Source: Flavimaricola sp. (lineage in GTDB: Bacteria; Pseudomonadota; Alphaproteobacteria; Rhodobacterales; Rhodobacteraceae). From it: a DNA stretch of 55,249 nt. Below the pieces are notes generated by a model. That model was not told the DNA's origin. It ran no database searches and saw only the letters and a list, made by a program, of their open reading frames with translations. A program made the position numbers and the translations under genes. Positions 9,023 through 18,297 of this stretch are shown piece after piece. Location: the NCBI GenBank assembly GCA_029255105.1, contig JAQWWH010000098.1, positions 1 to 55,249 of the forward strand, in the 5' to 3' direction. Numbering within the stretch: position 1 is the first letter of the stretch; the number at the start of each line of letters is the position of its first letter.

Positions 9023-10011
9023 GCCTGCTTTCCGTTCAAGACCTGACCATCCGGTTCCGGACCGAAGAAGGGCTGATCACCGCGGTCGAGAAGGTCAGCT
9101 TTGACATCGCCGAAGGCGAGATACTGGGCCTTGTCGGTGAAAGCGGATCGGGCAAATCGGTGACGGCCAAGTCGCTCATGCGCCTGATGGGGGACAATGC
9201 CGTCTTTGACCCTGCCAGCCGCATCACCCTGCACCGACAGGGCGGCGACCTTGATGTTCTAGGCCTGCGCAGGGAACGGGACATGCGCCCTGTGCGCGGT
9301 GGCGAAATCTCGATGGTGTTTCAGGAACCGATGGCCAGCTTTGCCCCCGCGATCACGGTCGGCGCACAGATGGTCGAACAGTTGCTGATCCACACCGATC
9401 TGTCCCGCAAAGCGGCCCGCACCCTGTCCATCGACATGCTGGCCCGTGTCGGCATCTCGGACCCGGCCCGTCGCTTTGACCAGTATGTGTTCGAGTTTTC
9501 GGGCGGGATGCGGCAGCGGGCGATGATCGCCATGGCCCTGTCGACCAAGCCCCGCTTGCTGATCGCGGACGAACCGACGACGGCGCTGGACGTAACGATC
9601 CAGGCGCAGGTACTGGAACTGATGAAAGAGTTGGTGGCCGAGTTCCGGATGGGCATCCTTTTCATCACCCATGACCTTGGCGTCATCGCCCAGACGGCGG
9701 ACCGGGTGGCGGTCATGTATCTGGGCAATCTGGTCGAGACAGGAACGGTGCGCGACGTGATCCGCAGGCCTGCCCATCCCTATACAAAGGGCCTTTTGCA
9801 GGCTTTGCCGCGCATCGACGACCTTGATGCCCCCCTTATGCCGGTTCCGGGCGATATTCCCGGCCCGCTTGATCGGCCCGGTGGCTGCGTCTTTCACACC
9901 CGTTGTGGCGTCGCGATTTCGGGTCTGTGCAACACGCAGATACCGCAGGAGGTCACCCTTGCCCCCGGCCATGCCGCACGGTGCCATGCCTTGACGAAAG
10001 ATGCTCCATGA
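9019..10011 (+). CDS. ABC transporter ATP-binding protein, DppD/OppD type
   Basis: The 330-residue ATPase has Walker A GESGSGKS, a Q-loop in SMVFQEPMASFAP, signature FSGGMRQR, Walker [13 protein letters not shown] and the H-loop ITHDLG. The C-terminal oligopeptide-family extension has the Cys-containing GGCVFHTRC motif, a site linked in some relatives to an Fe-S cluster. It should power the importer encoded by this operon together with the next gene. The 4-nt ATGA overlaps at both ends show tight translational coupling. Confidence 0.9.
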   Translation: MSLLSVQDLTIRFRTEEGLITAVEKVSFDIAEGEILGLVGESGSGKSVTAKSLMRLMGDNAVFDPASRITLHRQGGDLDVLGLRRERDMRPVRGGEISMVFQEPMASFAPAITVGAQMVEQLLIHTDLSRKAARTLSIDMLARVGISDPARRFDQYVFEFSGGMRQRAMIAMALSTKPRLLIADEPTTALDVTIQAQVLELMKELVAEFRMGILFITHDLGVIAQTADRVAVMYLGNLVETGTVRDVIRRPAHPYTKGLLQALPRIDDLDAPLMPVPGDIPGPLDRPGGCVFHTRCGVAISGLCNTQIPQEVTLAPGHAARCHALTKDAP

Positions 10012-11003
10012 CCACCCCTCTCATCCGCATCAAAGGGCTTGAGACCCACTACCCCCTTGGCCAGCGCCTTTTTGGTCCGGCGCCAGTGCTCAGGGCCCTT
10101 GCAGGGATCGATCTCGATATCCCGGCGGGCAGCTTCTTTGGTCTTGTCGGGGAAAGTGGATCGGGCAAGACGACGCTGGGCCGGGCAATCCTGAAGGCAG
10201 CCCCGATCACTTCAGGATCGGTGGCCTATGACGACGGACAAAGCGCCTTTGACATCGGGACCATGGATGCACGGCAGGAGCGAACCTACCGTAGCCGGGC
10301 GCAGTTGATCTTTCAGGACCCCTACGCCGCCCTCAGCCCGCGCATGACGGTGCGCGACATCATCGCAGAGCCGCTCGAGGTGATGGGCCTGACCTCGTCC
10401 CGCGCCGAAACGGACGACCGGGTGCGCGAGATTGCCAAGAAGTGCCGCCTGAACCTTGAACACCTGCGCCGCTTTCCACACGCCTTCTCGGGCGGTCAGC
10501 GCCAGCGCATTTCGATTGCCCGGGCGCTTGTTTCAGGTCCGAAATTCGTCGTGGCGGACGAATCCGTGGCAGCCCTTGATGTGTCTATTCAGGCGGACAT
10601 TCTGAACCTTTTGAAGGCTCTGCAAAACGACCTGTCGCTGACGCTTTTGTTTATCAGTCATGACCTGTCGGTCGTGGCCCATAGCTGTGACACGGTGGCG
10701 GTCATGTATCTTGGGCGATTGGTCGAGGTTGCACCATCCCGCACCTTGTTCGCCCGCCCAAGGCATCCCTATACCCGGGCGCTTTTGTCGGCGATCCCGA
10801 CGCTTGACCCTGACGCTCCACCCAGGATGCAGCGGCTGACCGGTGAGATACCGTCACCCGCTGATCCGCCGCCGGGGTGTCGGTTCCATACCCGCTGCCC
10901 CTTTGCCCAGGCACGTTGCCGTCAAGAGGTGCCGCAGCTTGCCCCGACGCAGGATGGCGGTCAGGTGGCCTGTCATTTCTGGAAGGATTTGCCGGATGCC
11001 TGA
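10008..11003 (+). CDS. ABC transporter ATP-binding protein, DppF/OppF type
   Basis: I placed the start at the ATG at 10008, which overlaps the upstream stop (ATGA). This gives 331 residues beginning with a segment that includes THYPLGQRLFG. Walker A is GESGSGKTT, the Q-loop lies in LIFQDPYAALSPR, the signature is FSGGQRQR, and Walker B is VVADESVAALD; the usual Pro-Thr after DE is replaced by Ser-Val. The H-loop is ISHDLS. The C-terminal oligo/dipeptide extension has GCRFHTRCPFAQARC. It is the second ATPase subunit of the importer and the last gene of the five-gene transport operon, 47 nt before the acetyltransferase gene. Confidence 0.9.
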   Translation: MTTPLIRIKGLETHYPLGQRLFGPAPVLRALAGIDLDIPAGSFFGLVGESGSGKTTLGRAILKAAPITSGSVAYDDGQSAFDIGTMDARQERTYRSRAQLIFQDPYAALSPRMTVRDIIAEPLEVMGLTSSRAETDDRVREIAKKCRLNLEHLRRFPHAFSGGQRQRISIARALVSGPKFVVADESVAALDVSIQADILNLLKALQNDLSLTLLFISHDLSVVAHSCDTVAVMYLGRLVEVAPSRTLFARPRHPYTRALLSAIPTLDPDAPPRMQRLTGEIPSPADPPPGCRFHTRCPFAQARCRQEVPQLAPTQDGGQVACHFWKDLPDA

Positions 11004-11050
11004 CAATGCCCGACAGGGAAAGGTGGCCGTGTCAGGGTCGATGGGCGGCG

Positions 11051-11527
11051 ATGAACGACGTTAGATTACGTGCCGCGGTGGTCGGCGAGGCTACCGTCGT
11101 CGAGGCGTTGTTGCGACGCGCCTTCAGGGACTATGTTCGGGGTCTGGGCCGGGACGAACCGTCCCCTATGAATTGGCTAGAAAGTCGAATCATAGAAGGC
11201 GCGGTTTATTGGGTCGATGCCAGTGGATCGCCTGCGGGTGTGGTGGTGACGAGCCGGCACGAGAACGCAGTCCTTGAGATCAACATGCTTGGCATAGACC
11301 CTTCCTTGCAGGGACGCGGCATAGGGCGCCAAGTGCTGACACTGATCGAGGCTATGGCCCGGGAGGAAGGTTTTGAAACGTTGGCCTTGCGAACCGCCCA
11401 GCCCTACACCCGCCTTGTCGCGCTCTACAGCCGGGCGGGGTTTCGGGTGGTGGCGGTGGATCGGCACCCGGACCAGATTGACGATTTCTCACGGGTCTTC
11501 ATGGAACTGGACTTGAAAACGGACTAG
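11051..11527 (+). CDS. GNAT-family N-acetyltransferase
   Basis: The 158-residue protein has the single-domain GNAT fold. Strand beta4 reads VLEINMLGIDP, followed by the acetyl-CoA pyrophosphate loop Q-G-R-G-I-G-R (motif A, about residue 90), then ALRTAQPYTRLVALYSRAGF (motif B). It probably transfers an acetyl group from acetyl-CoA to an amine, but the substrate is not evident. The gene starts 47 nt after the ABC operon on the same strand and may be cotranscribed. An upstream in-frame extension overlapping the ATPase gene shows no GNAT similarity, so the ATG at 11051 is preferred. Confidence 0.82.
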   Translation: MNDVRLRAAVVGEATVVEALLRRAFRDYVRGLGRDEPSPMNWLESRIIEGAVYWVDASGSPAGVVVTSRHENAVLEINMLGIDPSLQGRGIGRQVLTLIEAMAREEGFETLALRTAQPYTRLVALYSRAGFRVVAVDRHPDQIDDFSRVFMELDLKTD

Positions 11528-11603
11528 GAACAAGGCGGAATCGGGCCTCTGTCAGGTCGGGAGAAAAGGCTCTATTCTGGGCAAGAACCATGAAAGAACC
11601 GCC

Positions 11604-12308
11604 ATGACCAGCACTCGCCCCATCATCCTTTTCCTCTCTGGCTTTGGCGACGGCGCAGGCCTGTTTGAGCCTATGCACGACACCGACCTGGCGCAGGACT
11701 ATGATCTGCGCCCCCTGAACCTGCCAGGTTTCGGCACAACCCGGCAGGCGGGTGAAACGACGTTGCAAACCCTTGCAGACTGGGTCGCGCACGAGGCAGC
11801 GTCCACGGGGGCCAAGATTGTCGTTGCCCACTCTGTCGCGTCACTGGTCGCAGCACTTGCCGCCATGACCCCGGAAAGCCCTATCCGGACAATCCTGTCG
11901 ATCGAAGGCAATATCACTGCCGAGGATGCTTATTTTTCGGGCACCGCGGCCGACTATCCGGACCCCGATACCTTTCGCAGCGCGTTTCTGGGCCGTTTGA
12001 CTGAAATGGCCGAGACAAGGCCAGTCTACGCCCGCTTTCGGGATAGGGTCGCACTGGCCGATCCGGTCGCCCTTTGGCAGTTGGGGCGTGATGCGCGTCG
12101 CTATTCGGCCGAGGTCGTGCCTGGCGACGTCCTGATCGCGGCGGCGAATGTGGTCTATCTTTACAACCCGGACAACTGCCCAAAGACTACGCTTGACTGG
12201 CTTGACCACAATCCGATGCCGCGCATCCTCATGGAAGGGGCGTCGCATTGGCCAAGCCTGGATCAGCCCGACCTTCTGGCCCGGGCCATTCGGCAGGCGC
12301 TTGGCTGA
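11604..12308 (+). CDS. Alpha/beta hydrolase fold protein
   Basis: The 234-residue protein shows the alpha/beta hydrolase order. An early strand carries an oxyanion-type loop (LFLSGFGDGAGLF), then LNLPGFGTTRQ. The nucleophile elbow is A-H-S-V-A near residue 75, where both usual glycines of GxSxG are replaced by alanine. A C-terminal PRILMEGASHWPSLDQPDLL supplies the catalytic His region. The substrate is unknown. Its stop lies 18 nt from that of the convergent gluconokinase gene. Confidence 0.75.
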   Translation: MTSTRPIILFLSGFGDGAGLFEPMHDTDLAQDYDLRPLNLPGFGTTRQAGETTLQTLADWVAHEAASTGAKIVVAHSVASLVAALAAMTPESPIRTILSIEGNITAEDAYFSGTAADYPDPDTFRSAFLGRLTEMAETRPVYARFRDRVALADPVALWQLGRDARRYSAEVVPGDVLIAAANVVYLYNPDNCPKTTLDWLDHNPMPRILMEGASHWPSLDQPDLLARAIRQALG

Positions 12309-12326
12309 CCATCGGCCAAGACTGCC

Positions 12327-12818
12327 CTAGGTCTCACCGTTTAGAAGGGCATCGACGATGTCCGACGGATCCATCGCAATGTCGACAGCCACGGCGTTTT
12401 CGTCCGGCCCAGGTGGTTCAAGCGTTGCCAACTGACTGTCGAGCAGTGCTGGTGGCATGAAATGACCGGGGCGCGTTTCCATGCGGATGCGGAGCAAGTC
12501 CCGGCTTCCCTGAAGGAACAAGAACCTGACAGGACCGCCCGCTGCTGCGATTATCCTGTCGCGATATTCACGCTTGAGGGCAGAGCAGGCGATGACGATT
12601 GGGGTCGAAGCGGCGGCAAGCTCTTGCCCGATGCGGTCAAGCCAGGGGGCCCTGTCGGCGTCGGTCAAAGCCTCGCCCCGGCTCATCTTGGCGATGTTGG
12701 TTCGCGGGTGCAGGCTGTCGCCGTCCAGAAATGCCGCGCCGATGCGGTCGGCAAACAGGCTTCCGATCAGGCTTTTGCCGCAGCCCGATACGCCCATGAT
12801 GATATAGCGCCCAGACAT
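12327..12818 (-). CDS. gntK: Gluconokinase
   Basis: The 163-residue protein has the P-loop GVSGCGKS near its N-terminus, then the family segments FLDGDSLHPRTNIAKMSRG and PWLDRIG. ACSALKREYRDRI and the late GHFMPPALLDSQLATLEPP are hallmarks of GntK-type gluconokinases, and the length is normal. It phosphorylates D-gluconate to 6-phosphogluconate with ATP in the cytoplasm. It lies 73 nt downstream of ccoS on the same strand. The two pathways are unrelated, so it may be read through or have its own promoter in the gap. Confidence 0.9.
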   Translation of the reverse strand: MSGRYIIMGVSGCGKSLIGSLFADRIGAAFLDGDSLHPRTNIAKMSRGEALTDADRAPWLDRIGQELAAASTPIVIACSALKREYRDRIIAAAGGPVRFLFLQGSRDLLRIRMETRPGHFMPPALLDSQLATLEPPGPDENAVAVDIAMDPSDIVDALLNGET

Positions 12819-12891
12819 GGTGCCGCCACCCTCCGTTCAGGTCTATAGCGGTAGAGGCCGGCGCGGGGCGATGCAACTCTGCTTTGGGTCG

Positions 12892-13059
12892 TCAGGTAGG
12901 GTCGTCTGGCGGGGCATCGTCGTAGTCCTGGCGCAGGATACGGGCCCCGTTGCCTTCGGGGTCGTCATATTGCCCATGCCGCAACGTCCACATAAAGGCC
13001 CCAAGGCCAAGCGCACCTAGGCCAAGCGACACGGGAATGAGAAAGATCAAAACATTCAT
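12892..13059 (-). CDS. ccoS: CcoS, cbb3 oxidase assembly protein
   Basis: This 55-residue protein has one N-terminal membrane helix (MNVLIFLIPVSLGLGALGLG) followed by the CcoS signature FMWTLRHGQYDDPEG and a short acidic tail. It starts 8 nt after the ccoI stop, the usual last position of the ccoGHIS cluster. CcoS is needed to insert haem and copper cofactors into the cbb3 oxidase in Rhodobacter. The ATG at 13059 is chosen because it is the first in frame and gives the family N-terminus. Confidence 0.9.
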   Translation of the reverse strand: MNVLIFLIPVSLGLGALGLGAFMWTLRHGQYDDPEGNGARILRQDYDDAPPDDPT

Positions 13060-13067
13060 GACCAAAC

Positions 13068-15287
13068 CTACCTTAGGCGCAAGGCGTTGAGCGTGACGGT
13101 GATCGACGACAATGACATTGCCAAGGCGGCCAGAAGCGGGGTCACAAGCCCCATGAATGCCAGCGGGATCGCAACAACGTTGTAAAGGGCGGCCAAGGCA
13201 AAGTTCTCTTGGATGCGCCGCGTCGATTTGCGGGCAATCCGGAGGGTTTCGGAAACTGCCATCAGGTCCTTACCCATCAAGACGATGTCCGACGCTACCC
13301 GCGCCGCATCAAGGGCGCTGGCGGGAGAGATCGAAACATCTGCCTCCGTCAGGGCTGCGGTGTCGTTCAGGCCATCACCAACCATCAGGACATGACGCCC
13401 TTCGGCCTTCAAGGAACGGACGAATGCGGCTTTCTGCATCGGATCGACATCGGCTTGCCACGTAACGATACCGGTCCGTTCGGCTGTATCAGAGACCGCT
13501 GCCGCGGTATCGCCGGACAGAAGATGCACATGGACACCCTGGTCTATCAATTGCTGTATGAGCGCCTTTGCCCCGGGGCGGAGCGCATCGCTAAACGTGT
13601 ATGGGAGCGGATCTTGTTCCCCGATCCGCAGCCATGTGGCAGTTTCGGACAAGGCAAAGAATTCCTTGCCAAGGAATTCTGGCGCGACCCAGGTCAGACG
13701 TCCCAGTTTGACTGGCGTTGCGCCAAGCTGCCCTTCGATGCCATATCCCGGAACTTCCCGGATATTGCTGACGGTGGGCTCGGGAAGATCCTTCGCGAAG
13801 GATCTTCCGCCAATGGCCAGAGCCTTTGCCAGGGGATGACCCGACCCAGTCGCCAGTGCCGAAGCCACACCAAGGGCCGCTGCACCGTGCCGCATCGGGT
13901 CTACCAGGTCCGGGGCGCCCACCGTCAGGGTTCCGGTCTTGTCAAAAACGACTGTATCGACCTTCGCTAACCGCTCTAACGCCGTTCCACTTTTGATGAG
14001 GACACCCCGGCGGAACAGACGACCACTTGCCGCGGTGACCACAGCGGGTACAGCAAGGCCAAGGGCGCAGGGGCAGGTAATGATGAGGACCGCCGCTGCG
14101 ATGTTGATGGCGACCCTGACATCGCCGCCAGTCAGCCACATCCAGGTGACAAAGGCTGCCAAGGCGAAAACATGCACCGCCGGGGCATAGGCCCGTGCGG
14201 CCCGATCTGCCAGCGAGGTGTAGTGTGACCGGGCCTCTTCCGCGATTGCGACGAGGTCTGCCATTCGGGCAAGCGAAGTGTCTTTACCGGCGGCCGTCAC
14301 TTCGACCAACAGCGGGCCTGTCAGGTTCACCTCGCCTGCGCTGAGCATAGCCTTGGGTCCGACCACAACGGGCAGGCTTTCGCCTGTCAGGAGGCTGCGG
14401 TCAATTTCGCTTTCGCCTGACAGGATCAGGCCGTCTACCGGCACCCGCCCACCGGGCTTTAACAGAACCGTATCCCCCAGGTGGAGTGAGGAGACGTCGA
14501 CGATCTCCTCGCCATCCGCGCCCAGCCTGATCGCCCGCGGAACTTCGAGGGCGGCAAGCTCTTGTGCGGCGGATCGGGCGACTGCCCTTGTCCTGTGATC
14601 AAGATAGCGCCCTGCCAGCAGGAAGAAGGTCAGCATGACGGCGGCGTCAAAATAGGCATGCTCGCCTGAATGCAGCGTTTCCCAAAGGGACAGACCCGTG
14701 GCCAACAATATGGCCAGCGAAATCGGGACATCCATTGCTAGTCGACCCGACCTTAACGCCGTCCAGGCGTTGCGAAAGAACGGCTGGCCCGAAAAAGCGA
14801 CGGTGGGCAGGGCAATAGCCCCTGAAATCAGGTGAAAGACATCCCGCGTTGCGTCCGCTGCGCCTGACCAGACGGCCACGGACAGGAGCATGATGTTCAT
14901 CATGGCAAATCCGGCCACGCCCAGCCGCATCAGAAGGTCGCGCCCGGCCGCGTCGCTTGCGGTGCCAGACAAGGCAACCATATCCAGTGGCAGCGCCTCG
15001 TACCCAAGCCCGCCAAGTGCAGCTGTCAGGCTTTCGACCGTCTGCTGTCCGTCATGCTTGATCCGCACCCGTTTGAGCGTCAGGTTCACCCGCGCTTCGG
15101 AAATTCCGGGCAATGCCAACAGCCCACGCTCGACCGCCGAAATGCACCCGGCGCAATGGACCGAAGGAAGGGCAAGCTGGACTTCGTGTGTGGCCGGTCC
15201 GGCGGGTTTGCCGGCCCTGCTCAGACTGGCCGATGCGGCAATGCAGCCGGGGCAGGCCATTCCAGAGGGGGCTTCGGACAGGCTCAT
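13068..15287 (-). CDS. ccoI: CcoI, copper-translocating P1B-type ATPase for cbb3 oxidase
   Basis: The 739-residue ATPase begins with a Cys pair (CPGC, residues 12-15) and a heavy-metal-associated domain with CAGC (45-48). Membrane helices follow, then the TGES loop, the copper-site CPC in helix 6 (ITCPCALGLAVP), the phosphorylation motif DKTGTLT, the HP motif GSGHPLA and the hinge GDGLNDTAAL. CcoI exports copper toward the periplasmic side for assembly of the CuB centre of the cbb3 oxidase. It lies between ccoH (2-nt gap) and ccoS (8-nt gap), in the canonical order. Confidence 0.95.
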   Translation of the reverse strand: MSLSEAPSGMACPGCIAASASLSRAGKPAGPATHEVQLALPSVHCAGCISAVERGLLALPGISEARVNLTLKRVRIKHDGQQTVESLTAALGGLGYEALPLDMVALSGTASDAAGRDLLMRLGVAGFAMMNIMLLSVAVWSGAADATRDVFHLISGAIALPTVAFSGQPFFRNAWTALRSGRLAMDVPISLAILLATGLSLWETLHSGEHAYFDAAVMLTFFLLAGRYLDHRTRAVARSAAQELAALEVPRAIRLGADGEEIVDVSSLHLGDTVLLKPGGRVPVDGLILSGESEIDRSLLTGESLPVVVGPKAMLSAGEVNLTGPLLVEVTAAGKDTSLARMADLVAIAEEARSHYTSLADRAARAYAPAVHVFALAAFVTWMWLTGGDVRVAINIAAAVLIITCPCALGLAVPAVVTAASGRLFRRGVLIKSGTALERLAKVDTVVFDKTGTLTVGAPDLVDPMRHGAAALGVASALATGSGHPLAKALAIGGRSFAKDLPEPTVSNIREVPGYGIEGQLGATPVKLGRLTWVAPEFLGKEFFALSETATWLRIGEQDPLPYTFSDALRPGAKALIQQLIDQGVHVHLLSGDTAAAVSDTAERTGIVTWQADVDPMQKAAFVRSLKAEGRHVLMVGDGLNDTAALTEADVSISPASALDAARVASDIVLMGKDLMAVSETLRIARKSTRRIQENFALAALYNVVAIPLAFMGLVTPLLAALAMSLSSITVTLNALRLR

Positions 15288-15289
15288 GA

Positions 15290-15766
15290 TCAGTCGACCA
15301 GAACGATCATGCGTTGACGAAACAGCGTCCCATCGGTCGCTGTAGCCTCAAGCCGCAGGTTCCAGTTGCCAGCGGCGGGCCTCACCGGCGCGCGGTAGAC
15401 GCTTCCGTCCCAGGCAAAGGCAGGGGTCTGATCATCGCGGGTGCTGGTTGCGCGGCCAAAGGTTCCTGTCACGGTCGCCGCCTGGATCGGCTGGCCCTGG
15501 TCATCGGTAATCGACAGGACCAGTTCGCCCCCATGTACGGCGGCATCCACCTGCCAGCCAAGTGCAAGCTGGGCGGCCTTGTCGTGATCAAAGCTTTGGC
15601 TGGCGACGTAGGAATTGGCGGTTTCCAGCCCAGGAAAGGTCCGGATGGCCTGAAAGGCAAGCACGAGGTTGACGCTAATGATCACGACGAAGAAGCTTGC
15701 AAAGATGGCAAACGCCTTGGGCCCGGTGATCGGCCCGCCAAAGAAACCTGCGAAACTGCGTGGCAT
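15290..15766 (-). CDS. ccoH: CcoH, cbb3 oxidase assembly protein (FixH family)
   Basis: The 158-residue protein begins MPRSFAGFFGGPITGPKAFAI. It has one membrane helix (FAIFASFFVVIISVNLVLAF) followed by a periplasmic beta-rich domain with the family SYVASQSFDHDKAAQLALGW segment. FixH/CcoH proteins act in cbb3 maturation and associate with the assembling complex. The ATG at 15766 is 1 nt from the ccoG stop, so an upstream extension within ccoG is unlikely. Confidence 0.9.
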   Translation of the reverse strand: MPRSFAGFFGGPITGPKAFAIFASFFVVIISVNLVLAFQAIRTFPGLETANSYVASQSFDHDKAAQLALGWQVDAAVHGGELVLSITDDQGQPIQAATVTGTFGRATSTRDDQTPAFAWDGSVYRAPVRPAAGNWNLRLEATATDGTLFRQRMIVLVD

Positions 15767-15767
15767 G

Positions 15768-17183
15768 CTATTGCACCTTTCCGTTAAAGTGGGTGTCGGT
15801 CGAGGTTCTGTCGCCTGAGACCAGATCCTCGGCCCAGAACCTGAAATCCGTGCGTTCTGCGCTGGCGGCCGGATCATCCGGTCTTGCGCTGACGTAGACC
15901 CGCACTTGCTGTGTCGTATCGGCGGGCACCAGCACGCTGCGTTCGTCGGCCCCTTCTATGTCGATCCTCAGGATCTCGTCCGAGGAAAGGGACAGGTGGA
16001 AAAGCCGTGGCTCGCCGTATTTGTTGAGCAACCGGATGTCATAAACGTTGCGGATGGTGCCATCGGACTGGGTGATGAAGATGGGGTTGCGCACCGGGGC
16101 CACCGTCATCTCGATATCCGACCGGATGAAGAGGGCGAAGAGCAGTCCCGCACCGACGAGTGACCAGAGCGACGTGTAAAGGATTGTCCGGGGGCGGAAA
16201 ATGTGTCGCCAGATGTGTTTGGCCGTGCCGCCCGCCCGCTCGATCTCTTCGTCCTTGAGGGTGAAGTAGTCGATCAGGCCACGCGGCTTGCCGATCTTGG
16301 CCATGACGTCGTCGCAGGCGTCGATGCACAGCCCACAGGTGATGCAGGCCATCTGCTGGCCGTCGCGGATGTCGATACCCGTCGGACAGACGTTGACGCA
16401 GGCCATGCAATCGATGCAGTCCCCCGCCCCTTCGACCCGCTTCTTGCCGCGCGGTTCGCCCCGCCATTCACGATAGCCGATGGTGATGGTGTCTTCGTCC
16501 ATCATGGCGGCCTGGATGCGCGGCCAGGGGCAGGCGTAGATACAGACCTGTTCCCGGGCGACACCACCCATGAAGAAGGTGGTAAAGCTGAGGATCGCCA
16601 TAGTGGTATAGGCAATCGCTGGCGCCTGCCCGGTCACAAGGTTCATGGCAAGCGTAGGGGCATCGGCAAAGTAGAAGACCCATGCCCCGCCGGTGGCCAG
16701 ACCGATCGCGAGCCAGACAATCCATTTCGTTGTGCGAAGCCGAACCTTACGGGCATCCCACCGCGCGTTCCAAAGCCGGACCCGGGCGTTCCGGTCCCCT
16801 TCGATCCAGCGTTCGGTCAGGATGAATAGATCGGTCCAGACGGTCTGGGGGCAGGCATATCCGCACCAGACCCGGCCAAGTGCCGAGGTGAACAGGAAAA
16901 GCCCCAGCCCGGCCATGATCAGAAGACCGGCCACGAAATAGAATTCATGTGGCCAGATCTCGATCCAAAAGAAAAAGAACCGCCGTCCGGCCATGTCGAT
17001 AAGCACGGCCTGGTCCGGCAGGTTCGGTCCACGGTCCCAGCGAATCCACGGCGTGATGTAGTAGATGCCCAGAGTGACCACCATGATCGCCCATTTCATC
17101 TGCCGGAACGGACCCTTTACCCTGCGCGGAAAAACCGGCTCGCGGGCGGCATAAAGAGAGGGGGGCGTATCTGAAGACGACAT
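15768..17183 (-). CDS. ccoG: CcoG, membrane ferredoxin-type copper reductase (RdxB/FixG)
   Basis: The 471-residue protein starts MSSSDTPPSLYAAREPVFP. It has about five membrane helices, the CGYACPQTVW and CIYACPWPR Cys motifs, and two 4Fe-4S ferredoxin motifs (CIDCMACVNVCPTGID and CITCGLCIDACDD). A C-terminal Ig-like periplasmic domain follows (about 350-471). CcoG is known to reduce Cu(II) to Cu(I) for cbb3 biogenesis. It is the first gene of ccoGHIS. A perfect FNR box sits 62 nt upstream of the start and a terminator-like hairpin separates it from ccoP. Confidence 0.95.
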   Translation of the reverse strand: MSSSDTPPSLYAAREPVFPRRVKGPFRQMKWAIMVVTLGIYYITPWIRWDRGPNLPDQAVLIDMAGRRFFFFWIEIWPHEFYFVAGLLIMAGLGLFLFTSALGRVWCGYACPQTVWTDLFILTERWIEGDRNARVRLWNARWDARKVRLRTTKWIVWLAIGLATGGAWVFYFADAPTLAMNLVTGQAPAIAYTTMAILSFTTFFMGGVAREQVCIYACPWPRIQAAMMDEDTITIGYREWRGEPRGKKRVEGAGDCIDCMACVNVCPTGIDIRDGQQMACITCGLCIDACDDVMAKIGKPRGLIDYFTLKDEEIERAGGTAKHIWRHIFRPRTILYTSLWSLVGAGLLFALFIRSDIEMTVAPVRNPIFITQSDGTIRNVYDIRLLNKYGEPRLFHLSLSSDEILRIDIEGADERSVLVPADTTQQVRVYVSARPDDPAASAERTDFRFWAEDLVSGDRTSTDTHFNGKVQ

Positions 17184-17244
17184 GATGGACCTGACTTGAA
17201 CAACGTGGCTTGGGCTCTTGTGCCTTTTTGGGTGGGTCGGTGCC

Positions 17245-17258
17245 TTGATGTGGATCAA
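17245..17258 (-). promoter_or_regulatory. FNR box upstream of ccoGHIS
   Basis: The sequence TTGATGTGGATCAA is a perfect TTGAT-N4-ATCAA dyad centred about 68 nt before the ccoG start codon. It matches the FnrL consensus, and fnrL itself is in this window, so oxygen-limited activation of ccoGHIS separate from ccoNOQP is likely. Confidence 0.85.
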
Positions 17259-17366
17259 CCATTTCTGTCGCAGGCCCCGGCTTCCAGGCGGATTGTCCTG
17301 TGGATAGGGCGGACCCTCCGGGGGGAATATTTGAGGCAAGAAAAAGCGGCATCCGGAAACGAGAAA

Positions 17367-17388
17367 CCCCCGCCGGGCAGGGCGGGGG
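17367..17388 (-). terminator. Intrinsic terminator after ccoNOQP
   Basis: Arms CCCCCGCC and GGCGGGGG pair around a 6-nt loop. Read on the minus strand, the stem is followed by TTTCTCG, a short T-run. It lies 27 nt past the ccoP stop and before the FNR box of ccoG, so it fits the end of the ccoNOQP transcript. Confidence 0.7.
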
Positions 17389-17415
17389 CGGAGGTTTGCA
17401 CGTTGGTTGGTTGGG

Positions 17416-18297
17416 CTATTCGCCGCCGCCAAGTTGGTGGACATAGGCTGCGACGGCGTTGACCTCGGCCGCGCTGAGCCCACCGGCAGAGCGCCATTCC
17501 TCGGACCAGGCGGGCATCACCCCGAAACGGGCGTTGGTGATCGTCTCGGTCAGAGTGTCGGCGTCGCCGCCATAGAGCCAGATGGCGTCAGTGAGCCTAG
17601 GCGCGCCCATATCGCGGTTTCCTTCGCCCGCCTCGCCGTGGCAGGCGGAGCAATTGTCAAGGAAGAGAGGGGCCCCCGCTGCGGCCAGGGTTGCGTCGTG
17701 GTCCTGGCCCGAGATGGCCTGAACATGGGCCACGAGCTGACCGATTTCCTCGCCCGAGAGCATTTCGCCGAAGGCCGGCATCTGGGTCCAGCGGGCATCC
17801 GGGGACTGTTCATTGCGGATGCCGTTCGTGACCGTATAAGCGATTTCGTCGATCGTGCCGCCCCAAAGCCAGTCGTCGTCCAGAAGGCTGGGGTAGCCAG
17901 AAGCCTGCACCCCTGCCGCGCCCGAGCCGTGACATTGCGAGCAGTTGGCCCTGAACACCGCAGCACCACCGTTGATGGCAAAACTGTGCAGGGATTCGTT
18001 CTCGGGCAGGCTCGCCAGGTCGACTGTGGCCAGCTGGTCCATGAGTTCGGCGTTGGCCGCCTCGACCGCGGCGATGTCCGCGGCGACATTGGCCCGTGTC
18101 GAATAGCCCAAAAGCCCCGGTGTCGCGCCTGAGATCATCGGCCAGGCCGGATAGGCGATGGTATAGCCGATCCCCCAGACGATGGTGGCGTAGAGAATCC
18201 AGACCCACCAACGTGGCAGCGGGTTGTTCAGTTCTTCGATACCGTCCCAGCTGTGGCCGGTGGTGCCGATTTCTTTTTGTTCTGGTGTCTTGGTCAT
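17416..18297 (-). CDS. ccoP: CcoP, cbb3 oxidase dihaem cytochrome c subunit
   Basis: The 293-residue protein begins MTKTPEQKEIGTTGHSWDGI, with the conserved NNPLPRWWVW helix entry, one membrane helix, and two c-type haem sites (CSQCH and CSACH). Each has a distal Met region (QMPAFGEML and GVMPAWS). CcoP passes electrons from CcoO to the catalytic subunit. The start at 18297 overlaps the ccoQ stop by 4 nt. A longer in-frame extension through ccoQ has no family similarity and is rejected. Confidence 0.95.
   Translation of the reverse strand: MTKTPEQKEIGTTGHSWDGIEELNNPLPRWWVWILYATIVWGIGYTIAYPAWPMISGATPGLLGYSTRANVAADIAAVEAANAELMDQLATVDLASLPENESLHSFAINGGAAVFRANCSQCHGSGAAGVQASGYPSLLDDDWLWGGTIDEIAYTVTNGIRNEQSPDARWTQMPAFGEMLSGEEIGQLVAHVQAISGQDHDATLAAAGAPLFLDNCSACHGEAGEGNRDMGAPRLTDAIWLYGGDADTLTETITNARFGVMPAWSEEWRSAGGLSAAEVNAVAAYVHQLGGGE

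Noticed and set aside
13209..13970. A rightward open frame of 253 codons
   Set aside because: It lies within ccoI on the other strand and has no recognisable features.
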